From assembly GCA_016845065.1 (NCBI GenBank), contig JAERTG010000175.1:1-64000 (forward strand): a stretch of DNA of 64,000 bases, in the 5' to 3' direction. Position numbers and translations under genes: made by a program. Source of the DNA: Fidelibacterota bacterium (GTDB lineage: Bacteria > Fidelibacterota > UBA8477 > JABMPR01). Below, piece by piece: positions 9,411 through 20,200 of the stretch (within the stretch, counting starts at the first letter, position 1; every line of letters starts with the position of its first letter). Under the pieces are notes generated by a model. The model searched no databases and was not told where the DNA came from. It saw only the letters and a list, made by a program, of their open reading frames with translations.

Positions 9411-10405
9411 GATATGGTCCAGCTGAGAAGTATGAGATCATTCGCATGGTAGAAGAAAGTGAACTGCCTGCGAAAAAGACCCTGGCAGAACTACAGGTAT
9501 CACGGAGTACGTTCTATCGCTGGTACCGTCTCTACCTGGATCATGGCTATGACGGTCTGATTGATGAGAAGAGCTCTCCCAGGCGTTTCTGGAACCGTAT
9601 ACCAGATGAAGAGCGGGAGAAAGTCAAAGAGATCGCTCTGGAAGAGACAGAGAAGTCTCCCCGAGAACTGGCTTGGCATATCACGGATGAGAGAGGGTAT
9701 TACATCTCAGAATCCAGTGTATACAAGATCTTGCGTGAATATGATCTTTTGACCAGCCCACACTACATCGTCATGAGTGCAGCAGATTCATTCCAGCACA
9801 AGACCAAACGAATCAACGAGATGTGGCAAACCGACTTCACCTATTTCAGGGTAGTTGGCTGGGGCTGGTTCTATCTATCAACGGTGCTTGATGATTACTC
9901 CAGATACATACTGTCCTGGAAGCTATTCACCACGATGAATGCATCTGATGTGCAGGAAACACTGGATATGGCCATCGAGAAGACCGGCGTGGATCAGGTG
10001 AAAGTAAAGCACAAACCTCGCCTACTTTCAGACAACGGACCGTGCTACATCTCCCAAGAGTTGAAGGATTATCTGAATGACAAGCAGATGGATCATACAC
10101 GTGGAGCGCCCTATCATCCACAGACTCAAGGCAAGATCGAGCGTTATCACAGATCCATGAAGAATGTGATCAAGTTGGAGAACTACTACTTGCCCTGGGA
10201 GCTTGAAAGGGTGATCTCAGAATGGGTGGATTATTACAACAACAAAAGGCTCCATGAATCGCTGGGTAACATTACTCCAGCTGATATGTATTATGGACGA
10301 AAGGAGGAGATCTTAACACAGAGACAGGTCATTAAACAAAAAACGCTTGCAGGGCGCAAGCGAATCAACCTCAAACAGCGACACCAAGAGGTGTCCGCAA
10401 CATGA
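9407..10405 (+). CDS. IS3-family transposase OrfB (DDE integrase core)
   Basis: 'MWQTDFTYF', 'LLSDNGPCYIS', 'HPQTQGKIERYHRSMKN' DDE signature. Confidence 0.92.
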   Translation: MRYGPAEKYEIIRMVEESELPAKKTLAELQVSRSTFYRWYRLYLDHGYDGLIDEKSSPRRFWNRIPDEEREKVKEIALEETEKSPRELAWHITDERGYYISESSVYKILREYDLLTSPHYIVMSAADSFQHKTKRINEMWQTDFTYFRVVGWGWFYLSTVLDDYSRYILSWKLFTTMNASDVQETLDMAIEKTGVDQVKVKHKPRLLSDNGPCYISQELKDYLNDKQMDHTRGAPYHPQTQGKIERYHRSMKNVIKLENYYLPWELERVISEWVDYYNNKRLHESLGNITPADMYYGRKEEILTQRQVIKQKTLAGRKRINLKQRHQEVSAT

Positions 10406-10447
10406 TTAGGAAGCCAAGGAAGTCTCTCTTATTTTATTGTCCAAACT

Positions 10448-10693
10448 GTGCCAAATGTTCAAATGACTTACAGCTATCAACTGCCCAAGGAGAGTGATGT
10501 AAGCATCACAGTTTATGATGTGCTTGGCCGGAACGTATGGAACCATGTGGAAACAGATAAACCTGCAGGTCATTACTCATTGATGTGGAAGGGCGTCAAT
10601 GACACAGGACAACTTCAGGCTAGTGGTGTTTACTTGATCTCATTCTCTACTCCTGGGTTCAATGCTGTGCAGAAGGTTCTGCTGTTGAGATAA
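10448..10693 (+). pseudogene. Orphan C-terminal sorting domain, remnant of a secreted-protein gene cut by the IS
   Basis: 'MTYSYQLPKESDVSITVYDVLGRNVWNHVETDKPAGHYSLMWKGVNDTGQLQASGVYLISFSTPGFNAVQKVLLLR', directly after the IS right end. Confidence 0.7.
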
Positions 10694-10811
10694 TAGGGTA
10701 CAGAATGAGGAAGACTCTAGCGTTTTCAAAGGGCCTTCCTAGGATTGAGCTAGAAATTGAGGCTATTGTGTTTAATCAAGGAAATGATTTAACAGACCAA
10801 GGATATTGATA

Positions 10812-12041
10812 ATGAGTGAAGTTCTGAATAACCATTCGGGGATTATTCAAGCGAAAAATTCCTTCTTTCTGCTAATCACTATTGCTCTAATTGTAAGCTG
10901 CCCAGACCCACCAGATGAATTAGTGTGCGGGCAAGGTATGATACTAGATGCTGATACCTGTGCCTGTATACCCAATTCACATCTAACGGATGATGGAGAG
11001 TCTTGTGAGTGTGATTCACTATATCATTGGGATGATGAACTTCAGGATTGTTTGCTAGATACAAGTTCCTCAATGTTCAGTTGGGAAGTTCACGAGTTTG
11101 GGCAACCTTTCCAGTTTATATATGATATTGCACCTTCGTGTGGAAAACTATGGGTTGTAGGAGATATCCGAACAGACAGTTTAAACTACAACCATGCATC
11201 CTACGATGGTCTTGAGTGGAGTTATGGACAAGTATTTTTCGACGTCGCATGGGCGACAAGAAAATCATCATCCCTTTTTTCAGTGGGTGACACAGGGTTA
11301 TGGATGGGTGCTTTTTATCCATCATTCAATGACTGCTCTGGTTGGACCAAGTTCTCTCGAGGAAGCACCCAATTCTCTGGTGCGACAGACTTTGTTGGTG
11401 ATATAAAAGAGATGAAGGGATTTGTTGTAGATGATGTGTACTTGTCTGGTGCTGAAGGTAGTTTGGCTCACTGGGATGGGGCAAACTTCACCTCCATTGA
11501 ATCAAATTCCGATCTCTATTTCTATCACCTAGCTTTAGGAACCGATGGAGCAACTGTTTACATCCTGGGTGGTAGTTCAACAAGAACTGAGATCTTGACG
11601 TATTCAGATGGCCAGCTACAATCTATTCTTGAATCTACCGCGTTTTTGGCCGAACCTGAGAATGATCAATATGGCTTTGTGGTTGGTTTTGATACCTATG
11701 GTGACACGCTGTATACTGCTACGTTTTCAGGTTTGCTAAAACTCAGCCCCGAAGGTGAAGTTTACAATTTCACCACTTGGGATCAACTTGGGTACCAAGG
11801 AACCATGTTGCGTGATATCAACATTGGCTCCCCAAATGATATCTTGATTACAGATGAAACGGCTGGTGGGATTCATTTCAACGGTGTCAGATGGAGTCAA
11901 GTACCCTCACCCCTCGAAGGGACCTCACTGTCTCAACCTTACGTTTTTCGGACAAGAATGTATGAAGGGGTAATCTATGGTGTTGGTTATACCCATAGCA
12001 ATCAGCAACCTTTTTACTATTTGGGGACAAACAAGGAATAA
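10812..12041 (+). CDS. Putative lipoprotein, function unknown
   Basis: N-terminal hydrophobic stretch with lipobox-like LIVSC, Cys-rich EGF-like stretch after it. Confidence 0.5.
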   Translation: MSEVLNNHSGIIQAKNSFFLLITIALIVSCPDPPDELVCGQGMILDADTCACIPNSHLTDDGESCECDSLYHWDDELQDCLLDTSSSMFSWEVHEFGQPFQFIYDIAPSCGKLWVVGDIRTDSLNYNHASYDGLEWSYGQVFFDVAWATRKSSSLFSVGDTGLWMGAFYPSFNDCSGWTKFSRGSTQFSGATDFVGDIKEMKGFVVDDVYLSGAEGSLAHWDGANFTSIESNSDLYFYHLALGTDGATVYILGGSSTRTEILTYSDGQLQSILESTAFLAEPENDQYGFVVGFDTYGDTLYTATFSGLLKLSPEGEVYNFTTWDQLGYQGTMLRDINIGSPNDILITDETAGGIHFNGVRWSQVPSPLEGTSLSQPYVFRTRMYEGVIYGVGYTHSNQQPFYYLGTNKE

Positions 12042-12061
12042 CACTCTAGAAGGAACTAGTT

Positions 12062-13141
12062 ATGTATTACCTGATTTTAATGATGCTATTGATAGGATTT
12101 CCACTGGGTATCAACTGTAGTCCAAGTCAAGTTCTACCAGGGGATCCATCCAGGAATCCAGATTGTTGCCTTGAAGCTGTTGAAGTCAATATTTTTGTGC
12201 ACAGAGTACAAGGAGATAATGGTGAGTACCCAGCTATTTCGGAAGAGCTAGCACTAGGTTGTATCGATGTGCTGAACGAGGATTTTTCTGAGACTCCAAT
12301 TATGTTCACTTTATTGGGCCATGACGTTGTTACAGGCTCAGAATATATAGATACGTACAATTACTATGATGAATTAGTCGCTGTAAATCCGAATTCAGAT
12401 GCCATTGATATATACTTTTTGCCAGCTGGAGTACTAGGAGAGTCTCAAGGGGAAACTCGGGGAGCACCACCGCAGATATATACAGTTATTGAAGGTGACT
12501 TAGCAGGCAGCCATATTGTTACTCACGAAATAGGACATTGTTTAGGATTACATCACACATTTCGAGGTTTTCATCCGCATGGTGCTTGTGAGGAAGATGA
12601 TGATGCCGTTGGACTTCCAGAATATCAAAGTTGGGAGAACGGAGACTTAGTGGCTGATACGAACCCTGAGCAATGTTTCCAAAATCAGGCGTACACTGGA
12701 GATTGTGTGCCGACACTTGACCCTGGGGTTCCGCATACAACTTGGGGCAATTTCATGTCCTATACGCCATATGAGTGCATGTATTTTTTTACCGAAGATC
12801 AGATACAGCGTATGCTTCTATTTTTAAGTGTAGACTGGGCAATTGAAGACGACACCAAGGCTGAGATAGATGAAGTTTCAACACCTTTTCCGAAATTGTA
12901 TATTGCCAATAAGTCAAAAGAAGTAGATGGAACAGAGAGGCTGTTACCAGGAACGCTGACACTGTTTGATTTGATGAGTGCAACGCAATTAGATATGAAT
13001 GCATCAAGAAGCATACATGTTGCTCCGTTATCTTATCAGGTTGCTACTGACAATCACTTCATATTTGATCAGTCAATCCCTGAAACACTTTATCACTACA
13101 CATGGAATGATGATCGCTCAGACATTCAAGTGAGTTATTAA
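12062..13141 (+). CDS. M43 (pappalysin-like) zinc metalloprotease, putative lipoprotein
   Basis: 'THEIGHCLGLHHTF' (HExxHxxGxxH) and Met-turn-like 'GNFMSYTPYECMYFFTEDQIQRM'; lipobox-like LGINC. Confidence 0.85.
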   Translation: MYYLILMMLLIGFPLGINCSPSQVLPGDPSRNPDCCLEAVEVNIFVHRVQGDNGEYPAISEELALGCIDVLNEDFSETPIMFTLLGHDVVTGSEYIDTYNYYDELVAVNPNSDAIDIYFLPAGVLGESQGETRGAPPQIYTVIEGDLAGSHIVTHEIGHCLGLHHTFRGFHPHGACEEDDDAVGLPEYQSWENGDLVADTNPEQCFQNQAYTGDCVPTLDPGVPHTTWGNFMSYTPYECMYFFTEDQIQRMLLFLSVDWAIEDDTKAEIDEVSTPFPKLYIANKSKEVDGTERLLPGTLTLFDLMSATQLDMNASRSIHVAPLSYQVATDNHFIFDQSIPETLYHYTWNDDRSDIQVSY

Positions 13142-13171
13142 AGTATAAATAAACTATAGGTGGATGATATT

Positions 13172-14632
13172 ATGAATAAAAGTCTAACCAAACTCCTCTA
13201 TAGGGGTTGTGATTTTGTTATACCTCTTATTTTGATAAGCAATTTATTCGCCGATAATCAGTATAGGGTTCAAGATACTTTTCTTTCACTCACTAGTTCT
13301 CATTTATCAATAGTCCTGGATTCAGAAGAAAAATTACACGTGGTTTATGTACCTTGGGCAGACGATAATTATAGCTTAAACTACAGCCAATTCGATAGTA
13401 ACCTCATTCAATTAGGGACCCATATTGCAGTAGATGAGGGAGGAGTAAATCTTAATCCTAGCATATCTCATGGGTCAGAACACCTGTTGTTTGCATGGAG
13501 AGAATGGACAATCGATTGGTTCCCGATTAAATATAGATTTCTCTCCTTAGTCGATATGGAGTTTACTGAAGAAATAACTTTATCTGAAGGATGGTATACG
13601 AAGACAATACCTCTAAACGATCATACTTACCTTATAGCTTGGAATGCTGGTAGTGTAAACACTCAAAAAATATTGAGCCCTGAGGGCGAAGTAGGAGATA
13701 GGTATTCGTTTCGTAGTGATTCTACAATTAGTGTTATAGCCGATATTGCAGTTGCTACGAATACATCCAATGATCCAATCTCAATATCTTGGGTTGAAGC
13801 GGGGGCTTTGTATTTGACAAAGTTATCCTTGGATGGAGAACCACTTATTACACCAGTTCTTGTATATTATGACTCACTAGATACTGGTATTTTAGAACAT
13901 GAAATAGCAGTACTCGAAAATGGTTTTGTCATGATCACCTGGTACCAGATAGTAAATAATGATGTTTCCAATGTTTATTACAGACTTTTCAATTCAGAGG
14001 TAATCCCGCAAACTGGTCCCGTCATGCTGACAAATAGTGAAACCACAGGGTGGGACGTTGATATTGATTTCGATGACCATAATCGTGGGATTATTGTTTG
14101 GGATGAGTATGCTGATAATTATCTAGAACAAGACATATTTGCCCAAAGGTTTGATTCAGACGGTTCCCAGGTTGGGTCGAGATTTCGGATTGCATCCATC
14201 GACACAACCGTAAGACGGGATACACCACAAGTGATTGTGCAAGAAGGTATCATTTATACTGTCTGGAGACAGAACCAAGACCCCGAAGTCTGGGGTAACA
14301 TCATGTATTGGGACAGCATTCAAGTGGATATTGAACAATCCGTAGAGCACCCGAGTAACTTTTCGATGAAACCAGCCTATCCCAATCCATTTAATCCAAA
14401 CACAACAATTGCTTTCACGCTTCCTAAAACTGCAGATTTCAATATCACAGTTTATGATCTCGTAGGACGCAAGGTTTGGAGCCACGACGAAACGACACAA
14501 CCTGCTGGCTATTATTCCATCACATGGAATGGACTGACCAGCAAAGGAAGTCAAGCAGCCAGTGGCATATATTTGATATCCTTTTCAACCCCTGAATTTC
14601 GAGCTGTTGAGAAGGTTGTTCTTATTAGATAA
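13172..14632 (+). CDS. Secreted protein with C-terminal sorting domain
   Basis: CTD 'AYPNPFNPNTTIAFTLPKTADFNITVYDLVGRKVWSH...VEKVVLIR'. Confidence 0.7.
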   Translation: MNKSLTKLLYRGCDFVIPLILISNLFADNQYRVQDTFLSLTSSHLSIVLDSEEKLHVVYVPWADDNYSLNYSQFDSNLIQLGTHIAVDEGGVNLNPSISHGSEHLLFAWREWTIDWFPIKYRFLSLVDMEFTEEITLSEGWYTKTIPLNDHTYLIAWNAGSVNTQKILSPEGEVGDRYSFRSDSTISVIADIAVATNTSNDPISISWVEAGALYLTKLSLDGEPLITPVLVYYDSLDTGILEHEIAVLENGFVMITWYQIVNNDVSNVYYRLFNSEVIPQTGPVMLTNSETTGWDVDIDFDDHNRGIIVWDEYADNYLEQDIFAQRFDSDGSQVGSRFRIASIDTTVRRDTPQVIVQEGIIYTVWRQNQDPEVWGNIMYWDSIQVDIEQSVEHPSNFSMKPAYPNPFNPNTTIAFTLPKTADFNITVYDLVGRKVWSHDETTQPAGYYSITWNGLTSKGSQAASGIYLISFSTPEFRAVEKVVLIR

Positions 14633-14644
14633 GTGATTTGAATA

Positions 14645-14676
14645 TGTGAGCAGCTTAATGATTTGGGCTGCTCACA
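14645..14676 (+). terminator. Hairpin terminator
   Basis: TGTGAGCAGCTTAATGATTTGGGCTGCTCACA inverted repeat downstream of the stop. Confidence 0.55.
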
Positions 14677-14758
14677 TCCCCCTCTCGAATAAAATACAAT
14701 AATAGTTTCTGATAATGGGTTTTATGCGAAAAATTGATTGACTATATGAGGTGGTTTG

Positions 14759-14965
14759 ATGGCTGAATTTCTAATTGGGGCAGGGTTCGCTCTGATAATT
14801 GCATTTCTGGGGTGGAGTGACAATCTCTTTCAAATAAGGAAGGAAACCCTTGATCTCGAACGCACATTTAGCAATTCGAGACAGTTGAGTCTGAGAGAAG
14901 TACATGCGGTACTGACTGTGGAAACTGAACCTTCCAGGCGTATTCAGGCTCTTAACAGTGTGCTG
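14759..14965 (+). pseudogene. 5' fragment of a small membrane-protein gene, truncated at a C8 tract
   Basis: RBS GAGGTGG then MAEFLIGAGFALIIAFLGWSDNLFQIRKETLDLERTFSNSRQLSLREVHAVLTVETEPSRRIQALNSVL; runs tail-to-tail into the M6 peptidase gene. Confidence 0.45.
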
Positions 14966-14974
14966 CCCCCCCCG

Positions 14975-15985
14975 CATTTCCATATAGTAAATGGGCGCTT
15001 TTCTTAAATCCCAAAATCCCAAATCATGACCAAATTCGTGACAGTGAATCCCTATTCCACCTATATCATCGAATCTACCACTTTTTTCACCTGTCAGATA
15101 CACCTGTGCCTCAAACCATGTTCGGGGATTTAATCTTGTCCCACCCATGTGAGCATCAGCGTAAACAACTGCTATTGCATCATAAGCACCACCATTGATA
15201 ACTAATGAGTCCTCAACACCGGTCGAATCTAGGATCCCTCGAAATCCAAGACCGCCATAATTAGCTGAATAGTGTGCAACACTATCATTCAACGAATACC
15301 AAACAGGTAGAGTATCACCAATTGTAGGATTCATTACATTACCATAAATAATAATCACACTATCTGTCTGCTCCATATAGAAATCTCTCATACTTCCATG
15401 CACCCTTCTTTCACCGGGGGTGCGTTTCCCGGAAATTTCAGTGTCATATTCATGATTTGGTGCAAACAGCATGTTTTCGTAGTCTTCTATTAAGAAACCA
15501 TTCTCTCTATCAATAAACTCATTTTCGTAGGGTGCTCGATCAGCGAACTCAACTAGCGCAATTCCTAGGCGAATTGAGTCTAAACCAAGCCACCATTCGT
15601 CCCGAAGGCGCAAGGCATCATTGTAGGCATCTACAGAGTCCTCCAATGCCGCAATTGCTAAGGCGGAACGATCTAAGTGATAGGAACCTCCAGGAGGGCT
15701 ATCAATTCCTACCTTTTTTGTGGTTGGTATGTAATAGCCACCTTTTCCAAGGGTTGCGTAATGATAATATCCATCTGTTTTCTGTATAACTGCATACCCG
15801 CTTGTGGTTTCCATGTGCCATAGAAAATGATCACCCCATCTATAAGCGTCAAAGCTAGTCTTTTTCACATCTGGCTGAGTGAAGGTTAATGAGTCCTTGT
15901 ATGCATATTGCATCCCAAATATTGATGAAATACTAGTACTCAGGATCAAAGTTAGTAACAAAAAATGTAATCTACATGTGTTCAT
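14975..15985 (-). pseudogene. M6-family metalloprotease, 3'-truncated just after the zinc motif
   Basis: N-terminus 'DVKKTSFDAYRWGDHFLWHMETTSGYAVIQKTDGYYHYA' and 'HCHEFGHDLGFWDL' are M6-like; the following sequence is antisense to the 14759 fragment. Confidence 0.65.
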
Positions 15986-16211
15986 AGTAATAACTCCTTT
16001 TCTTATAGAAATTTTGTAGCACAGGATGTGAAAAGTGGTTAGAGAGGGTGGAAGCTATCTACAGGATCCAGAATTTTTGGGCAACAATAGATTACTTTTT
16101 CGCAATTGACGATTAGACCAATCATACACCCCAAGCCCCATTTTATTCTCCCATAGGTCTGTACTTAACCTACAGAAAACCAATTTATCGGACCACACTA
16201 GCCACTCATTA

Positions 16212-17864
16212 TTAACGAATAAGCGTAAACTTTGCTATTGTGGATTGACCTTTGCTATTTCTTATCTTTAACAGAAATAAACCTGAGTGAAATCTAGATT
16301 CATTAAGATTTATATGAATTTTAGATTCACTGTCTGGGTTAGTGTTAACAATCGACCGTTTTAACAATAGTTGACCTTTTAGATTGTAAATTTCAATCTC
16401 AAACTCCCCTTCTAGGTAATTACTATATGTTAGTACGATATCATTGTTAGACGGATTTGGATAGATCGAACAAATCATTGTCTCAGGAAAAACAGGATTA
16501 CTCCATGGGATTACAGACACCGTAATATCTCCAATTACTCCATCACGGCTTACTTGCTTTGCTTTTAGAAAGGCATGCTGCAAGAAAATGATCTGTCCGC
16601 CATTCCCATCACTAACATTTACAGGACCAAATGATTCATTAGAGTGGTTTGACTGCAAATGCACAATTGTTGAATCAGCCCACTCATTAACTCCGTCCGA
16701 ACTAATTCTCTGGGAGAATGTCCGCATGGTATTACCGATTATTTCGTTTTGCACAAACGTGATATGGTTACTATCAGTTTGACAGTAATTTAATGTAGTT
16801 CGATTGCTAGAGACAAATTGTTCTGTATCGAAATAGGGTTCACCTTGTGGATTAATCCATTGAAAATAATGACCTCGTATCTCTGGCGGAGCTCCACTGT
16901 AACGATAGATCCAAGAGAAAAAGAGACCACCTGTGTCATCTACAAAAACATTTCGAGTAATACCCCGTCGGTCATCCCTTGCCACCTGGATACCTGTCTG
17001 ACCCCAAAGGAGTTCGCCATCAAATGCAACTTTCTGAACATTGATTCCAAGATCAGAATTATAATCTATGTAGTAATAGCTATGATCATCGTCGATCGAC
17101 ACTAGGCTTCCTCGATAGTCCTGTAAATTCTCAAGCCGGAATAGAGTGTCACCAGCAGCGCTCACCTTGTAATAAATGCTCGCATGTAGACTGTTATCAT
17201 AACCACCAGTCACAAAAAGTGAATCTGGTGTGGGATATATGTAATTGTAATCACGGTTAAAATAGCCAATTATGCTTATACCACCCTCTACCCAAGCTAC
17301 GGTCCCATCAGCTAGAACATGTTGAGCATAAATCGCTGGAAAGATTTCATTATGCCTTAGGTCCAACCAAGCTGTATAAACACCTCCTTGCTTATCTGTG
17401 CAAACTTCCGGGATAGATGAGAATCCACCAATTGTATTTGTACTTTCCTCAAGCGTGACGCTTACACCACCATCTGGCCACAGCTTATTCCCATTTCTAT
17501 CTAATTTTTGGAGATACCCATACATCTTGGGATTGAAGGGATCGACATAGTTGTATTGTGTAAAGCCAACAATAAGACAAGAATCCTCACTCATAAACAT
17601 ACCAGCAGCAAATTGACCATCATAGAAACCACCAAGTGACACAGGAACATTCGGAACCAATGTTCCTTCTCTTGTCAGTCTAGTTACATACAGATCACCA
17701 AAGCTACTCTGACCCAAGACCCATGCCCCTCCATCACCATCTTCCAAAAATCGACCTTCAACCATTTGTGGGATATCAATTGCCTCTGTAATTGTTATTG
17801 GCCACTGTGAAAATGACGGGACTGTGGCTACGAAACAAAGGAGCATCAAAGCATAAGTTCTCAT
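16212..17864 (-). CDS. Secreted protein with type-A C-terminal sorting domain
   Basis: Signal peptide MRTYALMLLCFVATVPSFSQ; 'SIYPNPSNNDIVLTYSNYLEGEFEIEIYNLKGQLLLKRSIV...IAKFTLIR'. Confidence 0.65.
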   Translation of the reverse strand: MRTYALMLLCFVATVPSFSQWPITITEAIDIPQMVEGRFLEDGDGGAWVLGQSSFGDLYVTRLTREGTLVPNVPVSLGGFYDGQFAAGMFMSEDSCLIVGFTQYNYVDPFNPKMYGYLQKLDRNGNKLWPDGGVSVTLEESTNTIGGFSSIPEVCTDKQGGVYTAWLDLRHNEIFPAIYAQHVLADGTVAWVEGGISIIGYFNRDYNYIYPTPDSLFVTGGYDNSLHASIYYKVSAAGDTLFRLENLQDYRGSLVSIDDDHSYYYIDYNSDLGINVQKVAFDGELLWGQTGIQVARDDRRGITRNVFVDDTGGLFFSWIYRYSGAPPEIRGHYFQWINPQGEPYFDTEQFVSSNRTTLNYCQTDSNHITFVQNEIIGNTMRTFSQRISSDGVNEWADSTIVHLQSNHSNESFGPVNVSDGNGGQIIFLQHAFLKAKQVSRDGVIGDITVSVIPWSNPVFPETMICSIYPNPSNNDIVLTYSNYLEGEFEIEIYNLKGQLLLKRSIVNTNPDSESKIHINLNESRFHSGLFLLKIRNSKGQSTIAKFTLIR

Positions 17865-18112
17865 ACAAAACACCTTCCAATCCTTTCTAGGCAATATTTT
17901 GTATAAGATAAAGAAGAAATGATTTGCCCCCCAGTGCAAACTATAGTTTTAGCAACAGAGTTATTCGGTATTTCATTATGGATTACATTGTATAAACATC
18001 ATTATAATATATTAATAATATACTTTATTAATTATTATTAACAATTATAATTTTTAATATAACTATATTATTTGTATATAACATATAATCAATATTCTAC
18101 TGAACCTCAGCA

Positions 18113-18679
18113 ATGAACATTTATCAATTGGGACAACTCACTGGTGCATGCCTGCATTTTATGATTGAATTGATTGCTCTTCAGATATTCCACTCTAACA
18201 AAACGATCCTCTATTTCGCATACATGTTAGGACCAGGTGCAGAGGAGAATATTACCGTGGACATTGCGACACAATTACCAGAATCCACCACTTATGAAGC
18301 AAATCTGGTCATAATAAGTAATGATCCCGAATCACCAGAGGTACATATCCCTATTCATCTTGATGTTAATACATCACTAGGAGAGCACGTTGAAATCCCA
18401 AATCAATTCAAGTTTTATCAGAACTATCCGAATCCATTTAACCCCTCAACCACAATTAGCTATGCTTTACCTCAGGAAGCTGATGTCTCAATAACCATTT
18501 ATGATATCCTGGGTGGAGAAGTATTGACATATGAAGTAATTTCGCAACCAGCAGGTTATTACTCGTTACAATGGGATGGACTTGACAAAAGTGATCAGCA
18601 AGTTGCAAGTGGAGTATACTTGATCTCACTTACGACAAGTGATTTTAAGTCGATTATTAAAGCAGTTTTAATTAGGTAG
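18113..18679 (+). pseudogene. 3' fragment of a secreted-protein gene (CTD plus partial upstream domain)
   Basis: 'ANLVIISNDPESPEVHIPIHLDVNTS...FYQNYPNPFNPSTTISYALPQEADVSITIYDILGGEV...IIKAVLIR'; no signal peptide; preceded by a very AT-rich tract. Confidence 0.55.
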
Positions 18680-18945
18680 TAAAATACTAGATTAACATCC
18701 AGAATTCCGAGAATTCGCACAACGAATCTCTACCATTCAAAAATGAATGGTCAGCACTACGACTTAGTGTTTAGTAATGATCTTTTTGCAATATCACTAT
18801 TAACGACCACATCATTTTTGAACACTTTACTCCTAGCATAAGACTCCAGAAATCTCCACCCATCAGGTTACAGTGTGTACGCATACCCATAAGCATTAAG
18901 GAACCATCAATTGTTGAGGCAGACATCTATGATGTTCAGGGAAAT

Positions 18946-19128
18946 TTGGTTAATAGGCTACTCCCCAAGCAGACCCTGGAATCTGGTTTTTATGAAGCCA
19001 GTTGGGATGGTAAAACGAATGGTGGAGTAAGCTTGCCATCAGGTCTATACTTATGCAAAATCAATGTATCATATGTCGAAAGAACCGAAAACTTATCGAG
19101 AACAATGAAATTGATTTTTACAAAATAG
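18946..19128 (+). pseudogene. CTD-only remnant
   Basis: In-frame sequence just upstream reads 'SIVEADIYDVQGNLVNRLLPKQTLESGFYEASWDGKTNGGVSLPSGLYLCKINV', without the rest of a secreted protein. Confidence 0.5.
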
Positions 19129-19197
19129 TATTCATGAAGATAGGTGCATTGGCCTTAGCTTATCGGACTTATAAATGGAGATGGAGTTTTTAGAAAA

Positions 19198-20118
19198 ATG
19201 TTGATAGGTAGAGTCAAATCCTTGGGAGTTATCTTGGGTGTAGTAATTGTATTGATAGTTGGAACTAGAGAACTACCTGGCCAGCAAATTACCCATGATA
19301 CACTTAGCTATTATATCCTAGACGAAAATTCTGTTTACTGGGTAGATGATTGTGGGTATGAAGGATACTGTAAGCCAGTAGCGGTTCAATTTGAAGGAGA
19401 ACAGGTCCCTTCAAATACGGTGGATGTGGAATCAATCAGGTTCAAAATTGCGGTTCCTGGAACCTATCAAGCTGCATTATATGCGGGTGGGTTCCGGCCA
19501 GCGATTGAAAACGTCGTTTGGGTTGATTCCATCTCTGTTGGACTAGATGAGGTGGATAATTCGGATACTAACGAAGTATCTCCATGGAAGGAGATAAACT
19601 TTACAGAACATTTTGAAACTCATCAAATTGACTTCCCTATCTGGTTCCAAATCGACGCGAAAACATATGATCTTGGATTCAGCTTAAAACCACATGATTT
19701 GGAAAATCCACCTAACTCTTTCTACCAGCAGCCCTTAGCCGATTCGACAGTATGGGTTGGAACTTGGGGAGTAGAATTTATCTCTGAATTAATCGTTTCA
19801 TATCCAACTATGAATTTACATGAACCTCCTCAAATTCACTCTGGATTTCAACTTTGTTACCCATACCCTAATCCCTTCAATCCCAGCACAACAATCAGAT
19901 ATGGGTTACCTGAGGAGTCGAATGTCTCATTAATCATCTACGATGTGCGGGGACAGGTTGTCCAAACACTTGAATCAGAACATCAATCAGCAGGCTGGTA
20001 TGATGTGACCTGGAATGGAGAGACTGCTGACGGTAAACAGATCAGCACGGGTATCTACTTCGCCAGGTTGGTTGCTGGAGAATACAGCCATGTTGTGAAG
20101 ATGCTTTACCTGAAATAA
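19198..20118 (+). CDS. Secreted protein with C-terminal sorting domain
   Basis: N-terminal hydrophobic signal; CTD 'YPYPNPFNPSTTIRYGLPEESNVSLIIYDVRGQVVQTLESEHQSAGWYDVTWNGETADGKQISTGIYFARLVAGEYSHVVKMLYLK'. Confidence 0.7.
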   Translation: MLIGRVKSLGVILGVVIVLIVGTRELPGQQITHDTLSYYILDENSVYWVDDCGYEGYCKPVAVQFEGEQVPSNTVDVESIRFKIAVPGTYQAALYAGGFRPAIENVVWVDSISVGLDEVDNSDTNEVSPWKEINFTEHFETHQIDFPIWFQIDAKTYDLGFSLKPHDLENPPNSFYQQPLADSTVWVGTWGVEFISELIVSYPTMNLHEPPQIHSGFQLCYPYPNPFNPSTTIRYGLPEESNVSLIIYDVRGQVVQTLESEHQSAGWYDVTWNGETADGKQISTGIYFARLVAGEYSHVVKMLYLK

Positions 20119-20141
20119 GCAGTCGGTCTAACACGAAAATC

Positions 20142-20174
20142 AAAGCCCTCGGCGTCAAAATTGAGGGCTTTTTT
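20142..20174 (+). terminator. Rho-independent terminator
   Basis: AAAGCCCTCGGCGTCAAAATTGAGGGCTTTTTT. Confidence 0.75.
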
Positions 20175-20200
20175 CATCAATTTCAAAACATTTTCAAAAT

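Larger units (their letters stand above)
8964..10459 (+). mobile_element. IS3-family-like insertion sequence
   Basis: Imperfect terminal inverted repeats AGCCGTTTAGCATTATGGACA (left) and TGTCCAAACTGTGCCAAATGTT (right); two overlapping transposase ORFs; both ends recur in a remnant at 22.8-23.2 kb, which fixes the boundaries. Confidence 0.85.

Noticed and set aside
14771-14974. C-terminal part of the M6 peptidase ORF (QHTVKSLNTPGRFSFHSQYRM...)
   Set aside because: Antisense to a better-supported plus-strand gene fragment with RBS and TM helix, and unlike the M6 sequence expected after the zinc motif.
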